A stretch of 53,788 nt of DNA, from contig JAEWLQ010000104.1 in NCBI GenBank assembly GCA_023457495.1, positions 1-53,788 on the forward strand, written 5' to 3'. Below, in pieces: positions 35,084 through 43,052 of the stretch (the first letter of the stretch is position 1; the number at the start of each line of letters is the position of its first letter). This DNA comes from Pseudomonadota bacterium. Lineage in GTDB: Bacteria; Pseudomonadota; Gammaproteobacteria; Steroidobacterales; Steroidobacteraceae. Position numbers and translations under genes: made by a program. The notes under the pieces are model-generated. The model searched no databases, was not told where the DNA came from, and saw only the letters and a list, made by a program, of their open reading frames with translations.

Positions 35084-35464
35084 ATGGAATCCGTCGTTCA
35101 CAAAATCCGCGTCAGCGTGGATACGAGTTATCTCGAAGACCAGTCGAATCCCAAGGATCATCGCTTCGTGTTCTCGTACACAATCACGATCCGCAATGAA
35201 GGCAGCGCCGCGGCGCGCCTGCTCGCGCGCCACTGGATCATCACCGACTCGAACGGCAAGGTGCAGGAAGTGCGCGGCGAAGGCGTGATCGGCGAAAAGC
35301 CGCACCTGAAACCGGGGCAGTCCTTTCGTTACTCCAGCGGCGCCGTGCTCGAGACGCCGGTCGGCGTCATGCAGGGCAGCTACCTCATGGTCACCGACGA
35401 CGGCGAAGAGTTCGATGCGCCGATCGCGGTTTTCCGGCTCGCGATGCCCGGCGTGCTCCACTGA
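35084..35464 (+). CDS. apaG: ApaG protein
   Basis: A 126-residue single-domain protein of fibronectin-III-like beta structure with the ApaG pattern: HKIRVSVDTSYLEDQSNPKD at the start, YTITIRNEGSAAARLLARHW, and VRGEGVIGEKPHLKPGQSF. The function is not firmly known (linked to Co2+/Mg2+ efflux in older work). It sits between rsmA and apaH in the standard order with short gaps of 15 and 9 bases. Confidence 0.95.
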   Translation: MESVVHKIRVSVDTSYLEDQSNPKDHRFVFSYTITIRNEGSAAARLLARHWIITDSNGKVQEVRGEGVIGEKPHLKPGQSFRYSSGAVLETPVGVMQGSYLMVTDDGEEFDAPIAVFRLAMPGVLH

Positions 35465-35473
35465 GCGGCGCGC

Positions 35474-36307
35474 ATGGCCCGGTACGCCATCGGTGACATC
35501 CAGGGCTGCTGCGACGAGCTGAAAGCGCTGCTCGAGCGCATCCACTACACGCCCGACCGCGACGAACTGTGGTTCGTCGGAGACCTCGTGAACCGCGGCC
35601 CGAAGTCGCTCGAGACGTTGCGTTTCGTACGCTCGCTCGGCGCCGGCGCGACGGTGGTGCTCGGCAATCACGACCTGCACTTGTTGGCGCTCGCCTATGG
35701 CAGCAAACGCAAGCCCAAGGAAGGCGACACGCTCGATGAGGTGCTCGACGCGCCCGATCGCGATCAGCTGCTCGAATGGCTGCTCACCCGCCCGCTCGCG
35801 GTGTTCGACGAGCCGCGCGCCGACTTCCTCGTGCACGCGGGGCTGCTGCCCGGCTGGACGCCGCGCTTCGCCGCCAAGCTTGCCCGCGAGGTCGAAGCCG
35901 CGTTGCGCGACGATGCGCGCAGCCTGTTCGACGCGATGTACGGCAACAAGCCCGACAAGTGGAACGACAACCTGCGCGGCATGGACCGCCTGCGCGTCGT
36001 GATCAACGCCTTCACCCGCCTGCGCTTCTGCGAGCGCGACGGCACGATCGATCTCAAGATGAAATGCGCGCCCGGCGAACAGCCCGAGCACCTCTATCCG
36101 TGGTTCGACGTGCCGGAGCGCGCCAGCCGCGACGCGCGCGTGGTGTGCGGGCATTGGTCGACGCTGGGCTTGAAGCGGCGCAAGGACCTGCTCGCGCTCG
36201 ACTCGGGCTGCATCTGGGGCGGCTCACTGACCGCGGTGAATCTCGACACGGAAGACGAGCCGGTGCAGCTCGCCTGCCGCGGACATCAGGAGCCGGGCGA
36301 AGGCTGA
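35474..36307 (+). CDS. apaH: Symmetrical diadenosine tetraphosphatase ApaH
   Basis: A 277-residue metallophosphatase of the calcineurin fold: IGDIQGCCDEL (D-x-Q variant of the D-x-H motif), VGDLVNRGPKSLETL (GDxxxRG) and LGNHDLHLLAL (GNHD). It hydrolyses Ap4A to two ADP, countering stress-generated alarmones in the cytoplasm. The 3' end overlaps the convergent lipoprotein gene by 22 bases. Confidence 0.96.
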   Translation: MARYAIGDIQGCCDELKALLERIHYTPDRDELWFVGDLVNRGPKSLETLRFVRSLGAGATVVLGNHDLHLLALAYGSKRKPKEGDTLDEVLDAPDRDQLLEWLLTRPLAVFDEPRADFLVHAGLLPGWTPRFAAKLAREVEAALRDDARSLFDAMYGNKPDKWNDNLRGMDRLRVVINAFTRLRFCERDGTIDLKMKCAPGEQPEHLYPWFDVPERASRDARVVCGHWSTLGLKRRKDLLALDSGCIWGGSLTAVNLDTEDEPVQLACRGHQEPGEG

Positions 36308-36894
36308 GCCGGCGCGACGTTCGCGGGCGGGATGATGTCCTGGGCTCCGGACTGCTCTTCGGCCGGAGCGGGTTCGGCGGCCGGCGCGGCGCCTGGCGGG
36401 AGCTGCGTGGGTGAGACGAAGGTCGGCTCCGCCGTGGGCGTGGCCGCCTCGGCGAAGACGGGCATCGGGCCCCAGGAAATGTAGATGGCCGCGGTCGTCG
36501 GCGTGAAGAGGCTCGGCACGAATTCCAGATCGATCGGCTTGACGCCGCTCGCCGATACCGGCAGCACGTTGCGTTCTTCGCCGCGCACTTCGATCTGCTG
36601 CACGCTACCGGGACGCACCCGCACGGCCACGCGGACCGGCCAGGTGTTCTGCTCGCGCAGTCGCGCGGCGACGCTGCCCGTCCCGCTGACACCGGAGAGG
36701 TCGATGATCAGCGTGTTGCGGTTCCAGTACTGCGGGTAACTCGCCGACGTGCCATCGGCATTGACGAGCTCGACCTCGCTGACGACTTCCGGGCCCGGCT
36801 TCGGTTTCTTCCCGAAGGGCCACATCTTCGACATCGTGCCGCAGGCGCTGAGCGCGAGGGTCAGGGCGACGATCACCGGCAGGCGCAGTTTCAC
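36286..36894 (-). CDS. Lipoprotein of unknown function
   Basis: A 202-residue protein from GTG 36894, chosen because it starts a lipoprotein signal (VKLRLPVIVALTLALSACG, lipobox LSAC, Cys18); the open frame further upstream lacks support. The mature part has a small beta-rich domain (TLIIDLSGVSGTGSVAARL ... WPVRVAVRVRPGSVQQIEVRG), somewhat like membrane or periplasmic Ig-like folds, and a Pro/Ala/Glu-rich disordered tail. No named family was recognised. It stands alone on the minus strand between apaH and the kynurenine operon, with a 22-base 3' overlap with apaH. Confidence 0.75.
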   Translation of the reverse strand: MKLRLPVIVALTLALSACGTMSKMWPFGKKPKPGPEVVSEVELVNADGTSASYPQYWNRNTLIIDLSGVSGTGSVAARLREQNTWPVRVAVRVRPGSVQQIEVRGEERNVLPVSASGVKPIDLEFVPSLFTPTTAAIYISWGPMPVFAEAATPTAEPTFVSPTQLPPGAAPAAEPAPAEEQSGAQDIIPPANVAPAQPSPGS

Positions 36895-37079
36895 GAGGGG
36901 CCACTCCGTTATGGCAACACTGTTAGCCGGGCGCCACGATATCACGCAAGCCCGGCCGGAGCCGCGCGCCGGGCTGACGCCGCGTGGCGACAACGCGGGC
37001 ATTTGTGGAAGCGATCACATCGGGCCCGCTCCAGCGTCTACCATACGGGGCCGCGCTACTCCTATACGCGAACAAATCC
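36895..37079. other. Divergent intergenic region upstream of nbaC
   Basis: This 185-bp stretch separates the lipoprotein gene (minus) and the kynurenine operon (plus) and must carry both promoters. It holds three copies of the 7-mer GCCGGGC or its complement (36926-36932, 36950-36956 inverted, 36968-36974), which could form a hairpin or regulator-binding sites. No clear sigma70 hexamers were found. Confidence 0.4.
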
Positions 37080-37598
37080 ATGCTCAGGCCATTCAACTTC
37101 AAACGCTGGATCGACGATAACCGGCATCTGCTCAAGCCCCCGGTGGGTAACAAGCAGGTGTTCACGGACAGCGAGTTCATCATCATGGTCGTGGGCGGGC
37201 CGAACAGCCGCAAGGATTTCCACGTCGACCCCGGTGAGGAATTCTTCTACCAGCTCGAAGGCTCGATCACGCTCGCCACCATCCAGGACGGCAAACGCGT
37301 CGATCTAACCATCGGCGAGGGCGACATCTTCCTGCTGCCGCCGAACATGCCGCACTCTCCGCGCCGTCCCGCGAACACCGTGGGCCTGGTCATCGAGCGC
37401 GTGCGCCGCGCGGGCGAACGCGACGGCTTCCAGTGGTACTGCGAGAACTGCCATACGAAGCTCTATGAAGAGTTCGTCGAGATCACGAACATCGAGACCC
37501 AGCTTCCGCCGGTGTTCGACCGGTTCTTCGGCAATCCCGCGAACCTCACCTGCCGCAATTGCGGCACGGTGATGGATAGACCCAAAGCGGCCGGATGA
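37080..37598 (+). CDS. nbaC: 3-hydroxyanthranilate 3,4-dioxygenase
   Basis: A 172-residue cupin enzyme from ATG 37080 (MLRPFNFKRWIDDNRHLLKP); an upstream extension is unsupported. It has the Fe-binding cupin stretch DFHVDPGEEFFYQLEG and MPHSPRRP, and the C-terminal rubredoxin-like CxxC pairs (CENCHTKL and CRNCGTV) typical of bacterial HAAO. It opens 3-hydroxyanthranilate to the quinolinate precursor ACMS. First gene of nbaC-kynB-kynU-kmo; its stop overlaps the next start as ATGA. Confidence 0.96.
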   Translation: MLRPFNFKRWIDDNRHLLKPPVGNKQVFTDSEFIIMVVGGPNSRKDFHVDPGEEFFYQLEGSITLATIQDGKRVDLTIGEGDIFLLPPNMPHSPRRPANTVGLVIERVRRAGERDGFQWYCENCHTKLYEEFVEITNIETQLPPVFDRFFGNPANLTCRNCGTVMDRPKAAG

Positions 37599-38410
37599 TC
37601 GCCCGGCTCAGCTTCGGCGGCCACGAGATCCGCGCGGCGCTCGATCGCGGCGTGAGTCTTGCCATCGCGGTGGAGTTCGGCGCGCCGGGGCCGCGGCATT
37701 TCGGCGCGCCCGCGCCCTCCTCGACGCCGTTCGTCGCGGGCAGCTTCAATGGCAGCGTCGCGCACGGCGCATCGGCCAATTGTTCGACGCTGACACTGAC
37801 GCCGCATTGCCAGATGACGCACACCGAAAGCGTGGCGCACCTGACGCGCGAATCCGGCGACGCGTGGCGCGTGGTGCCGCGCGGGTTGCTGCCCGCCGTG
37901 GTAGTTAGCGTGCTGCCCGAGCCCGCGCGCGAATCGAACGAGAGCACCGATCCGCAGCCCTATGGCACTGACACGCTGATCACCAAGCGGCGGCTGCGCG
38001 CCGCGTGGCCCATGGCGCGGATGGTCGATCCCGTCGCCGCCATCATCCGCACGCTGCCGAACGATGCCTCCAAGCGCAGCCGCGACTACAGTGCGCTGAT
38101 GCCGCCGTACCTGACCCGCGAGGCGGTCCAATGGCTGGTAGAGAAGCGCATCGAGCACCTGGTGCTGGACGTACCCTCGCTGGATCGCACGCATGACCAG
38201 GGGTTGCTGGTCGGGCATCGCATTTTCTTCGGCCTGCCTCCGGGCAGCACCGCGCGCGGCGACGCAGCACGGTCCCGCGCCACCATTACGGAACTGGCGT
38301 TCATCCCGGACGAAGTCCACGACGGCCCCTGTGTGTTGTCGCTGGCCGTGCCGGCGATCGGCGGCGATGCCGTTCCCAGCCAGCCGATTGTGTATCCTCT
38401 TGCGCCATGA
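37595..38410 (+). CDS. kynB: Cyclase-family arylformamidase (kynurenine formamidase)
   Basis: A 271-residue cyclase-family hydrolase with a metal-binding block PHCQMTHTES, which diverges from the classical HxGTHxDxPxH, and a second histidine region HLVLDVPSLDRTHD. Position between nbaC and kynU indicates it deformylates N-formylkynurenine to kynurenine. The protein belongs to the longer cyclase variants found in kynurenine operons of Xanthomonas-like and Bacteroidetes bacteria. Start and stop are coupled by ATGA on both sides. Function is supported by context more than by strict motif. Confidence 0.82.
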   Translation: MIARLSFGGHEIRAALDRGVSLAIAVEFGAPGPRHFGAPAPSSTPFVAGSFNGSVAHGASANCSTLTLTPHCQMTHTESVAHLTRESGDAWRVVPRGLLPAVVVSVLPEPARESNESTDPQPYGTDTLITKRRLRAAWPMARMVDPVAAIIRTLPNDASKRSRDYSALMPPYLTREAVQWLVEKRIEHLVLDVPSLDRTHDQGLLVGHRIFFGLPPGSTARGDAARSRATITELAFIPDEVHDGPCVLSLAVPAIGGDAVPSQPIVYPLAP

Positions 38411-39732
38411 ACGCATCGGCCTCCGCCCTGTCCGCTGAAGCCGCGCTGCTGCCGGAATTCTCGGTGTCGCTCGACTACGCGCTCGACTGCGACGCGGCCG
38501 ATATCCTCGCGCCGTATCGCCGACAGTTCGAGCTGCCGCGCGGCAAGAACGGCGAGGCGCTGATCTATCTGTGCGGGCATTCGCTCGGTCTCGCACCGCG
38601 CGCCGCGCTCGACTACGTGAGCGAGGAACTCGCCGAGTGGGCGGAGATGGGCGTCGCCGGGCATCACGCCGCCACGCGCCCGTGGATCGACTACGCGCAG
38701 AATTTCACGCGAGGCCTGGCGCACGTCACCGGTAGTTTGCCGCTGGAAGTCGTGGCGATGAATTCGCTCACGATCAACCTGCATCTCATGATGGCGTCGT
38801 TTTACCGGCCGGTGGGACTGCGCGACAAGATCCTGATCGAGGCCGGCGCGTTTTCCTCCGACCGGCACGCGATCCTCGGGCAGATCGGCTGGCACAAGCT
38901 CGAGGCCGACGATGTGCTGGTCGAGCTCGCGCCGCGCCGCGGTGAGGAGACGCTGCGTCTCGCGGACATCGAGGCGAAGATCGAGGAGCTCGACAGCGAG
39001 CTTGCGCTGGTGCTGTGGCCGGGCGTGCAGTACCGCACCGGACAGGCGTTCGATTGCGCTGCAATCACCCGCGCGGCGCATGGTGTGGGCGCGTTGGCCG
39101 GCTTCGATCTCGCGCACGCGATCGGCAACCTGCCGCTGGCGCTGCACGACTGGAACGTCGACTTCGCGGTGTGGTGCTCGTACAAATATCTGAACGCTGG
39201 TCCGGGTGCGATCGGCGGGTGTTTCGTGCACGAGAAGCATTTTTCGAGCGCGCCGTCGCGGCTGTCGGGCTGGTGGGGACACGAGCCGCAGACCCGCTTC
39301 CAGATGATGCCGGAGTTCCGGCCCGCGGCCGGGGCCGCCGGCTGGGCCGTGAGCAATCCGCCTATCTTCTCCGCCGCGCCGCTGATTGCCTCGCTCGAGA
39401 TCTTCCGCCAGGCCGGCATCGAGGATCTGCGCGCGAAGTCGATGCGGCTCACGGCGTATGCCGAGCGGCTGCTTCAGGAGCGCTGCGGCGCCGATATCCA
39501 GATCATCACGCCGGCGGCGCCCGCCGAGCGCGGCTGCCAGCTGTCGTTCCGTGTCGGCGGCGGACCCCGGCGCGGTCGCCGCGTGTTCGATGCGTTGTCG
39601 TCGCGCGGGATCATGTGCGACTGGCGCGAGCCCGACATCATCCGCATCGCGCCCACGCCGCTCTACAACCGCTTCGTCGATGTATTCGAATTCGTCGAAC
39701 AGCTCAGCATGGCGCTGAAGGAGATAGGCTGA
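38407..39732 (+). CDS. kynU: Kynureninase
   Basis: A 441-residue PLP enzyme of the class V aminotransferase fold. It contains LCGHSLGLAPRAALDYV, an active-site lysine K260 in WCSYKYLNAGPGAIGG, and the substrate-arginine region LSGWWGHEPQTRFQM. It cleaves 3-hydroxykynurenine to 3-hydroxyanthranilate plus alanine. It overlaps kynB by ATGA and ends 4 bases before kmo. Confidence 0.96.
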   Translation: MNASASALSAEAALLPEFSVSLDYALDCDAADILAPYRRQFELPRGKNGEALIYLCGHSLGLAPRAALDYVSEELAEWAEMGVAGHHAATRPWIDYAQNFTRGLAHVTGSLPLEVVAMNSLTINLHLMMASFYRPVGLRDKILIEAGAFSSDRHAILGQIGWHKLEADDVLVELAPRRGEETLRLADIEAKIEELDSELALVLWPGVQYRTGQAFDCAAITRAAHGVGALAGFDLAHAIGNLPLALHDWNVDFAVWCSYKYLNAGPGAIGGCFVHEKHFSSAPSRLSGWWGHEPQTRFQMMPEFRPAAGAAGWAVSNPPIFSAAPLIASLEIFRQAGIEDLRAKSMRLTAYAERLLQERCGADIQIITPAAPAERGCQLSFRVGGGPRRGRRVFDALSSRGIMCDWREPDIIRIAPTPLYNRFVDVFEFVEQLSMALKEIG

Positions 39733-39736
39733 GCCG

Positions 39737-40993
39737 ATGAGCGGACCTGCCGCACCGGGCGTCAACATCATCGGCGCCGGACTCGCGGGTAGTTTGCTCG
39801 CGATCCTGCTCGCGCGCCGCGGTTACCGCGTAACCGTCTACGAGCGCCGTGCCGATCCGCGCCGCGTCACCGCGAATGGCGGCCGTTCCATCAACCTTGC
39901 GCTCGCCGCCCGCGGCATCCGCGGACTGCAGCTCGCCGGCGTGCTCGATCGCGTGATGCCGCTCGCGATCCCGATGCGCGGCCGCATGGTGCATGAGCAT
40001 GATGGCAGTGCCGCGCTGCAGGTGTATGGAGTGCGGCCGGAAGAAGTCATCTACTCCGTCTCGCGCGGAGAATTGAACCGCGTACTAATCGAGGCCGCTG
40101 CGGCATTCCCGAATGTCGAGCTGCATTTCGGGCAGGTGTGCCTGGGCCTGGCGCGCGGCAAGAACGTCGTCGAGTTTCGCGACGAGGCCACCGGGCGGAT
40201 CTACGACGCCGCCCACCAGCCCACGATCGCTACCGACGGCGCGGGCTCGGCGGTGCGCGATGCGCTGCTCGCTCGCGAAGTGAGCACGGTTCGTGAAGAG
40301 CCGCTCGATCACGATTACAAGGAGCTCACGATTCCCGCGCGCGAGGGGAAACACGTGATGGATCCGAACGGGCTGCACATATGGCCGCGCGGCGGGTTCA
40401 TGCTGATCGCGTTGCCCAATCTCGACGGCAGTTTCACCGCGACGCTGTTCCTGGCGCGCTCCGGGCCCAACAGCTTCGCCCAGCTCACTTCTCTGACCGC
40501 GGTCGAAGAGTTCTTCGAACGTGAATTCCCCAGCGCCCGCGCGCTGATGCCCGACCTGGCGCGCGAGTTCAACGAGCATCCGCAGGGCTCTCTCGGCACC
40601 GTGTATACGCGCGGCTGGCACCTGGATGGCGATGTGCTGTTGCTAGGCGATGCCGCGCACGCCATCGTCCCCTTCCACGGACAGGGCATGAACTGCGCGT
40701 TCGAGGATTGCGTGGAGCTGATGCGGCTCATGGATGAGCATCATCATTGGACCGGGTTGTTCGAGGCGTTCGAACGCGAGCGCCGGCCGAACACGGATGC
40801 GATCGCGCGGATGGCGCTTGAGAATTATCTCGAGATGCGCGAAGCGGTGCTGGATCCGGAGTACCGGAGGAAGAAGAAGGAAGCGGAAGAGCTCGAGAAA
40901 GAGGATCCGAATTTCGTCCCACGGTATTCGATGGTGATGTTCCATCCGGAGATACCGTATTCCACCGCTCTCCGCGGAACAGACCGGAAATGA
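39737..40993 (+). CDS. kmo: Kynurenine 3-monooxygenase
   Basis: A 418-residue FAD-dependent aromatic hydroxylase: Rossmann start VNIIGAGLAGSLLAILLARRG, the family motif NGGRSINLALAARGIRGL, and the FAD-ribityl motif LLGDAAHAIVPFHGQGMNCAFED. It hydroxylates kynurenine to 3-hydroxykynurenine. The C-terminal region is hydrophilic (Lys/Glu-rich) rather than a membrane anchor. It is the last gene of the operon, which covers every step from formylkynurenine to ACMS but lacks the tryptophan dioxygenase. Confidence 0.96.
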   Translation: MSGPAAPGVNIIGAGLAGSLLAILLARRGYRVTVYERRADPRRVTANGGRSINLALAARGIRGLQLAGVLDRVMPLAIPMRGRMVHEHDGSAALQVYGVRPEEVIYSVSRGELNRVLIEAAAAFPNVELHFGQVCLGLARGKNVVEFRDEATGRIYDAAHQPTIATDGAGSAVRDALLAREVSTVREEPLDHDYKELTIPAREGKHVMDPNGLHIWPRGGFMLIALPNLDGSFTATLFLARSGPNSFAQLTSLTAVEEFFEREFPSARALMPDLAREFNEHPQGSLGTVYTRGWHLDGDVLLLGDAAHAIVPFHGQGMNCAFEDCVELMRLMDEHHHWTGLFEAFERERRPNTDAIARMALENYLEMREAVLDPEYRRKKKEAEELEKEDPNFVPRYSMVMFHPEIPYSTALRGTDRK

Positions 40994-40997
40994 AAAA

Positions 40998-41023
40998 GGC
41001 GCGGAAGCTTTCGCCTCCGCGCC
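40998..41023 (-). terminator. Intrinsic terminator for the fkpA/folA operon, overlapping the kmo end
   Basis: The stem GGCGCGGA (40998-41005) pairs perfectly with TCCGCGCC (41016-41023) around a 10-base loop. Reading the minus strand, the hairpin is followed by TTTTTCA, a good terminator for the gene ending at 41047. On the plus strand the tail is only CTTTC, but the same hairpin begins 5 bases after the kmo stop and may act in both directions. Confidence 0.75.
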
Positions 41024-41046
41024 CTTTCGAACGATGGTTCAGATGA

Positions 41047-41751
41047 TCAGGGCGTCGGCGCGGCCGCCGGCTCCTTGACGATGTCCAGCAACTCGACATC
41101 GAACACCAGCGTCGACTTCGGCATGATCTTCGGCGGCGAACCGCGCTCGCCGTACGCCGTTTCCTGCGGGCAGATCACGGTGGCCTTGCCGCCGACCTTC
41201 ATCGTCTGCACGGCTTCGGTCCAGCACGGGATCACGCCATTCAGCGGGAACACCGCGGGCTCGCCGCGCTGGATGGAGCTGTCGAACACCTTGCCGTCGA
41301 TGAGGCGGCCTTCGTAGTGCACCTTCACCTCGTCGGTCGCGACCGGCGACGCGCCGGTGCCTTCCTTCGTGTGCTTGACGAGCACGCCGCTCGGCAGCTT
41401 GGAGACGTTCACTTCCTTCTCGGTCTTGGCGAGGTAGTCCGTGCCGGCCTTCGCGTTCTTCTCGGTGAACGCGACCATGCGCGCCTGCTGCATCGCCTGC
41501 ACCTTCGGAATGAATTCCTCGGCGTTGATGTCGGTCTTGGTGCCCTTGACGCCATCCGCCAGGCCCTGCTGCACGAGCGCGAGCTCCTCGGGCGTGAGAT
41601 CGAAGGTCACGAGCTGCTGGCTCATGAGCTGGCCGATCGAGTAAGCCGTCTTTTGCTCGTCGGTAACGGGTTTGACCTCTTTCTCCTTGGCGGAGCAGGA
41701 CGTGAGGGCAAGGGTGCAGAGCAGTGCCGTAAAGGCGGTGAGTTTTTTCAT
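41047..41751 (-). CDS. fkpA: FKBP-type peptidyl-prolyl isomerase lipoprotein (FkpA/Mip-like)
   Basis: A 234-residue protein with a lipoprotein signal (MKKLTAFTALLCTLALTSC, lipobox LTSC), an N-terminal helical dimerisation domain (EQKTAYSIGQLMSQQL ... ) and a C-terminal FKBP domain (VKVHYEGRLIDGKVFDSSIQRGEP ... FPLNGVIPCWTEAVQTM). This is the Mip/FkpA architecture, acting in the periplasm as a V-shaped dimeric chaperone. It probably follows folA in the same transcript after 66 bases and ends at the hairpin at 40998-41023. Confidence 0.92.
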   Translation of the reverse strand: MKKLTAFTALLCTLALTSCSAKEKEVKPVTDEQKTAYSIGQLMSQQLVTFDLTPEELALVQQGLADGVKGTKTDINAEEFIPKVQAMQQARMVAFTEKNAKAGTDYLAKTEKEVNVSKLPSGVLVKHTKEGTGASPVATDEVKVHYEGRLIDGKVFDSSIQRGEPAVFPLNGVIPCWTEAVQTMKVGGKATVICPQETAYGERGSPPKIMPKSTLVFDVELLDIVKEPAAAPTP

Positions 41752-41817
41752 AGGGCCGCGAGCTTATCCTGAGGGAGGGGGTATTGGCACGCTTTTCGGC
41801 CTCCTGACTAACACGGA

Positions 41818-42309
41818 TTACCGTTTTTCCCACACCTCGAACGTCATGGGCCAGGCATGTCGCTCATCGGCGGCATGTGTCTCGCGCTCGACCACGTTCC
41901 ATTCGCGTTTGTCGAGTTCCGGCCACACGACGTCGCCCGGAATGTCGCCGTGCACGCGGGTCAGGTGCGCGCGCCCGGCGCGCGGCAGGAACAGCCGGAA
42001 CAGGTCGGCGCCGCCGATGATCATGATTTCCGGCGCCTCTCCGCTTGCGCGCAACGCAGCATCGACGTCGTGCACCACGGTGACGCCGTCGCGCCGGTAG
42101 TTAGCATCGCGTGTCAGCACGATGTTCTGCCGGCCGGACAACGGCTTGCCGATGGATTCGTACGTCTTTCGTCCCATCACGATGGGTTTGCCCATCGTGA
42201 GACGCTTGAAGCGCTTAAGGTCCTCGGGCAGGTGCCAGGGCAAAGTATTGTCGCGGCCGATCACGCCGCTATCGGCGACGGCGACGATCAATGTCACGAG
42301 TGGCGTCAT
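41818..42309 (-). CDS. folA: Dihydrofolate reductase
   Basis: A 163-residue enzyme with the DHFR signature VIGRDNTLPWHLPEDLKRFKRLTMGKP and MGRKTYESIGKPL, and the NADPH loop IMIIGGADLFRLFL. It regenerates tetrahydrofolate consumed by ThyA, which is encoded three genes upstream on the same strand. ATG 42309 overlaps the stop of the 2OG oxygenase as ATGA. Normal length. Confidence 0.97.
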   Translation of the reverse strand: MTPLVTLIVAVADSGVIGRDNTLPWHLPEDLKRFKRLTMGKPIVMGRKTYESIGKPLSGRQNIVLTRDANYRRDGVTVVHDVDAALRASGEAPEIMIIGGADLFRLFLPRAGRAHLTRVHGDIPGDVVWPELDKREWNVVERETHAADERHAWPMTFEVWEKR

Positions 42310-43052
42310 AGAAATCCCTCGAGCGGCCGGCGGCGGAACCAGCCCGTGAAACTCATCCTCTCGCGCCGCGCCGGCAGGACTTCATGTTCGAAGCGATCGG
42401 ACTGGAATGCGACCAGTCGCCCGCCGATGGGCAACACTTCGACGGTCTCTCCTCCGGGCACGAATAGATGGAGTTGGCCGCCATCTTCGGCGGCCCACCC
42501 GACATTCAGATAGACCACGGCGGAAATGACCCGCGAGTCCGAGCCCACCAGCCGGTCGAAGTGGCGCGCGTACGCGGCGCCCGAGGGATACAGCGCGAAA
42601 TGGCCCTGGAAGTCCTCGAGCCCCGCCATGAGCTCGCGATTGAGCGCGACGCGCAGCTCTTCCAGCCGCGCGAGCAGATGATGTTCGGCGTCGCGCTCGG
42701 GGTGCGTGAGCCAGGAGATGAAATCGCCGCGCACTTCCGGATCCAGACGTTCGTTCGCGCCGCGGCCGACGCGCGCGGCGCGCAAGGCGCCGGACGCATG
42801 CAGCTCGATGCAGCGATCGTGCAGCGCGCCGAGCAGCTCCGGGTCGGCGAAATCGTCGACGATTCCGAAGCCGCGTTGCGCGAGCTGCTCGATCAGGCGC
42901 GTCGGCGTGTGCGCTGCCTGCGGCCGGCCTGCGGACGGCGACTCTTGCGATCGTCCTTCTTCCGCGCCGTCTTGCGGGTCGTCTTCGGAGCGGCCTTCGG
43001 TCGTCGCTTCGCCTTGGCCTTCGTCTTCAGCACTGTTTTCTTGGGAGGCCAT
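42306..43052 (-). CDS. 2OG-Fe(II) oxygenase (prolyl-4-hydroxylase-like)
   Basis: The double-stranded beta-helix dioxygenase domain is clear: GHFALYPSGAAYARHFDRL (metal His and Asp), FQSDRFEHEVLPAR (second His) and RERMSFTGWFRRRP (2-oxoglutarate Arg). Canonical starts are ATG 43052 or GTG 43070, but both make the gene overlap the SET gene by about 160-178 bases with an acidic, low-complexity N-terminus that mirrors the SET tail in another frame. The recognisable domain begins L-I-E-Q-L-A-Q-R-G at CTG 42896, which overlaps the SET stop as CTGA and would give about 196 residues. Substrate unknown. Confidence 0.82.
   Translation of the reverse strand: MASQENSAEDEGQGEATTEGRSEDDPQDGAEEGRSQESPSAGRPQAAHTPTRLIEQLAQRGFGIVDDFADPELLGALHDRCIELHASGALRAARVGRGANERLDPEVRGDFISWLTHPERDAEHHLLARLEELRVALNRELMAGLEDFQGHFALYPSGAAYARHFDRLVGSDSRVISAVVYLNVGWAAEDGGQLHLFVPGGETVEVLPIGGRLVAFQSDRFEHEVLPARRERMSFTGWFRRRPLEGFL

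Noticed and set aside
33470..36154. 894-codon open frame on the minus strand opposite pdxA, rsmA, apaG and apaH
   Set aside because: It is the antisense shadow of four well-recognised genes in high-GC DNA; the translation is Arg/His/Glu-rich without domains.
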